The position numbers and the translations under genes are program-made. A model generated the notes under the pieces. That model had not been told where the DNA came from. It searched no databases and was given only the letters and a program-made list of their open reading frames with translations. Below are positions 63,507 through 64,000 of a stretch of 64,000 nucleotides of DNA, piece after piece (positions within the stretch are counted from its first letter, which is position 1; every line of letters starts with the position of its first letter). Where the stretch lies: contig NZ_FOVC01000001.1 of NCBI RefSeq assembly GCF_900115045.1, positions 496,001 to 560,000 on the forward strand, read 5' to 3'. The DNA comes from Izhakiella capsodis. Its GTDB lineage: Bacteria > Pseudomonadota > Gammaproteobacteria > Enterobacterales > Enterobacteriaceae.

Positions 63507-64000
63507 AGTCGGCGAGAGATTGTTGGCTAGTTATTGGCATTATCTGTCTTAATAGTTTTATTATTGTGGCTGTATGTAAATAAATTGTCTAATTGATTGA
63601 GGAAATCGTGCGATTAGTCTGGTTTGTCGTGGCGAGTAAATGGACGTAAGCTCGGGTAAAAGAGGTCATTTATTGCCCATCAAGGAGCAAATGGTGAGTG
63701 ATAATGTTAACCGATTTAGGATCGTGCTGCTTCCTGAACGTTGTATCATAAGTGGCTGTCCTTTTTAGGCGCACTGTAAAGGATTCGGTCTGCGCTGACG
63801 AGTTCCCTAAATCTGACTGTTTGATTCGGATAAGTAAAGAGCATCTGAATTTTATAATCAGATTTTCGCTGTAATTGGTATTTACCTTTAGCAAAATGAC
63901 AGGTTAGAAATGAAAATGTTGTTACAGTTCAGCGCTTTTATTTAAAATTAAACATTAGTGGTATTAATGCATTTGGTCAGTCAGCCAGAGGGGCAGGCCC
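63507..64000. other. AT-rich region upstream of ydeP to window end
   Basis: This 494-base region holds the ydeP promoter and nothing else I can support. A 25-codon frame at 63691 and a 74-codon minus-strand frame at 63670-63894 lack convincing ribosome sites or family likeness. Confidence 0.35.

Noticed and set aside
63691..63768. 25-codon plus-strand frame after AAGGAG
   Set aside because: The purine run is only three bases from the ATG, and the peptide has no membrane segment or family likeness.
63670..63894. 74-codon minus-strand frame near the window end
   Set aside because: Composition is random-looking, with no ribosome site and no recognisable motif.

Overview
The window is a chromosomal segment of a gammaproteobacterium of the order Enterobacterales. 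Almost every protein reads as a close relative of a named Escherichia coli protein, often of identical length (SufC 248, SufS 406, Cfa 382, PurR 341, TrpE 520, RNase II 644). Several traits point away from E. coli itself and towards an Erwinia/Pantoea-type genome: trpG and trpD are separate genes, a DSF-type rpfF/rpfR pair sits where E. coli has yciT-gmr, and two blocks that are far apart in E. coli are joined here. The genus is an inference; no rRNA is present. Base composition looks close to 50% G+C, with no obvious large island.

Layout. 1-6650: the 3' end of ppsA, the Rcs-controlled sRNA gene rprA with a possible divergent partner RNA, ydiK, ydiJ, and a small unrecognised gene preceded by a strong Fur box. 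6652-12248: the complete sufABCDSE operon for stress-responsive Fe-S cluster assembly. 12276-16455: lpp, pykF (with a Cra site), three tRNA-Val(GAC) genes and mdtK. 16678-23334: ribE, a decayed IS4-family transposase, cfa, the punC/punR purine transporter-regulator pair, purR and the 29-residue cytochrome bd subunit gene cydH (ynhF). 23409-27870: yciI, tonB, yciA, yciB, yciC, ompW (FNR box) and a BON-domain lipoprotein. 27975-34787: the whole trp operon (trpL-E-G-D-CF-B-A) with promoter/operator and attenuator. 34862-40383: rnm, yciO, rluB, btuR (interrupted by an amber codon), yciK, sohB, yciN. 40790-53087: topA, cysB, ymiA, acnA, ribA, pgpB, lapA-lapB, pyrF-yciH, osmB. 53579-63506: convergent rpfF/rpfR, cstA plus its DUF466 partner, rnb and a YdeP-type molybdopterin oxidoreductase.

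Themes. Iron and oxidative stress recur (suf operon, tonB promoter, Fur-boxed small gene, acnA). Envelope homeostasis is well represented (lpp, lapAB, pgpB, osmB, ompW, cfa, rprA). Central metabolism and biosynthesis are controlled by recognisable sites (Cra at pykF, TrpR and attenuator at trp, PurR at purR).

The points most worth a second look are: (1) the rpfF/rpfR quorum-sensing/cyclic-di-GMP locus with an 18-bp palindrome upstream of rpfF; (2) the unrecognised Fur-boxed gene divergent from suf; (3) a possible second Rcs-controlled small RNA divergent from rprA; and (4) an amber codon at position 3 of btuR. I found no phage, no CRISPR array and no clearly new multigene system.
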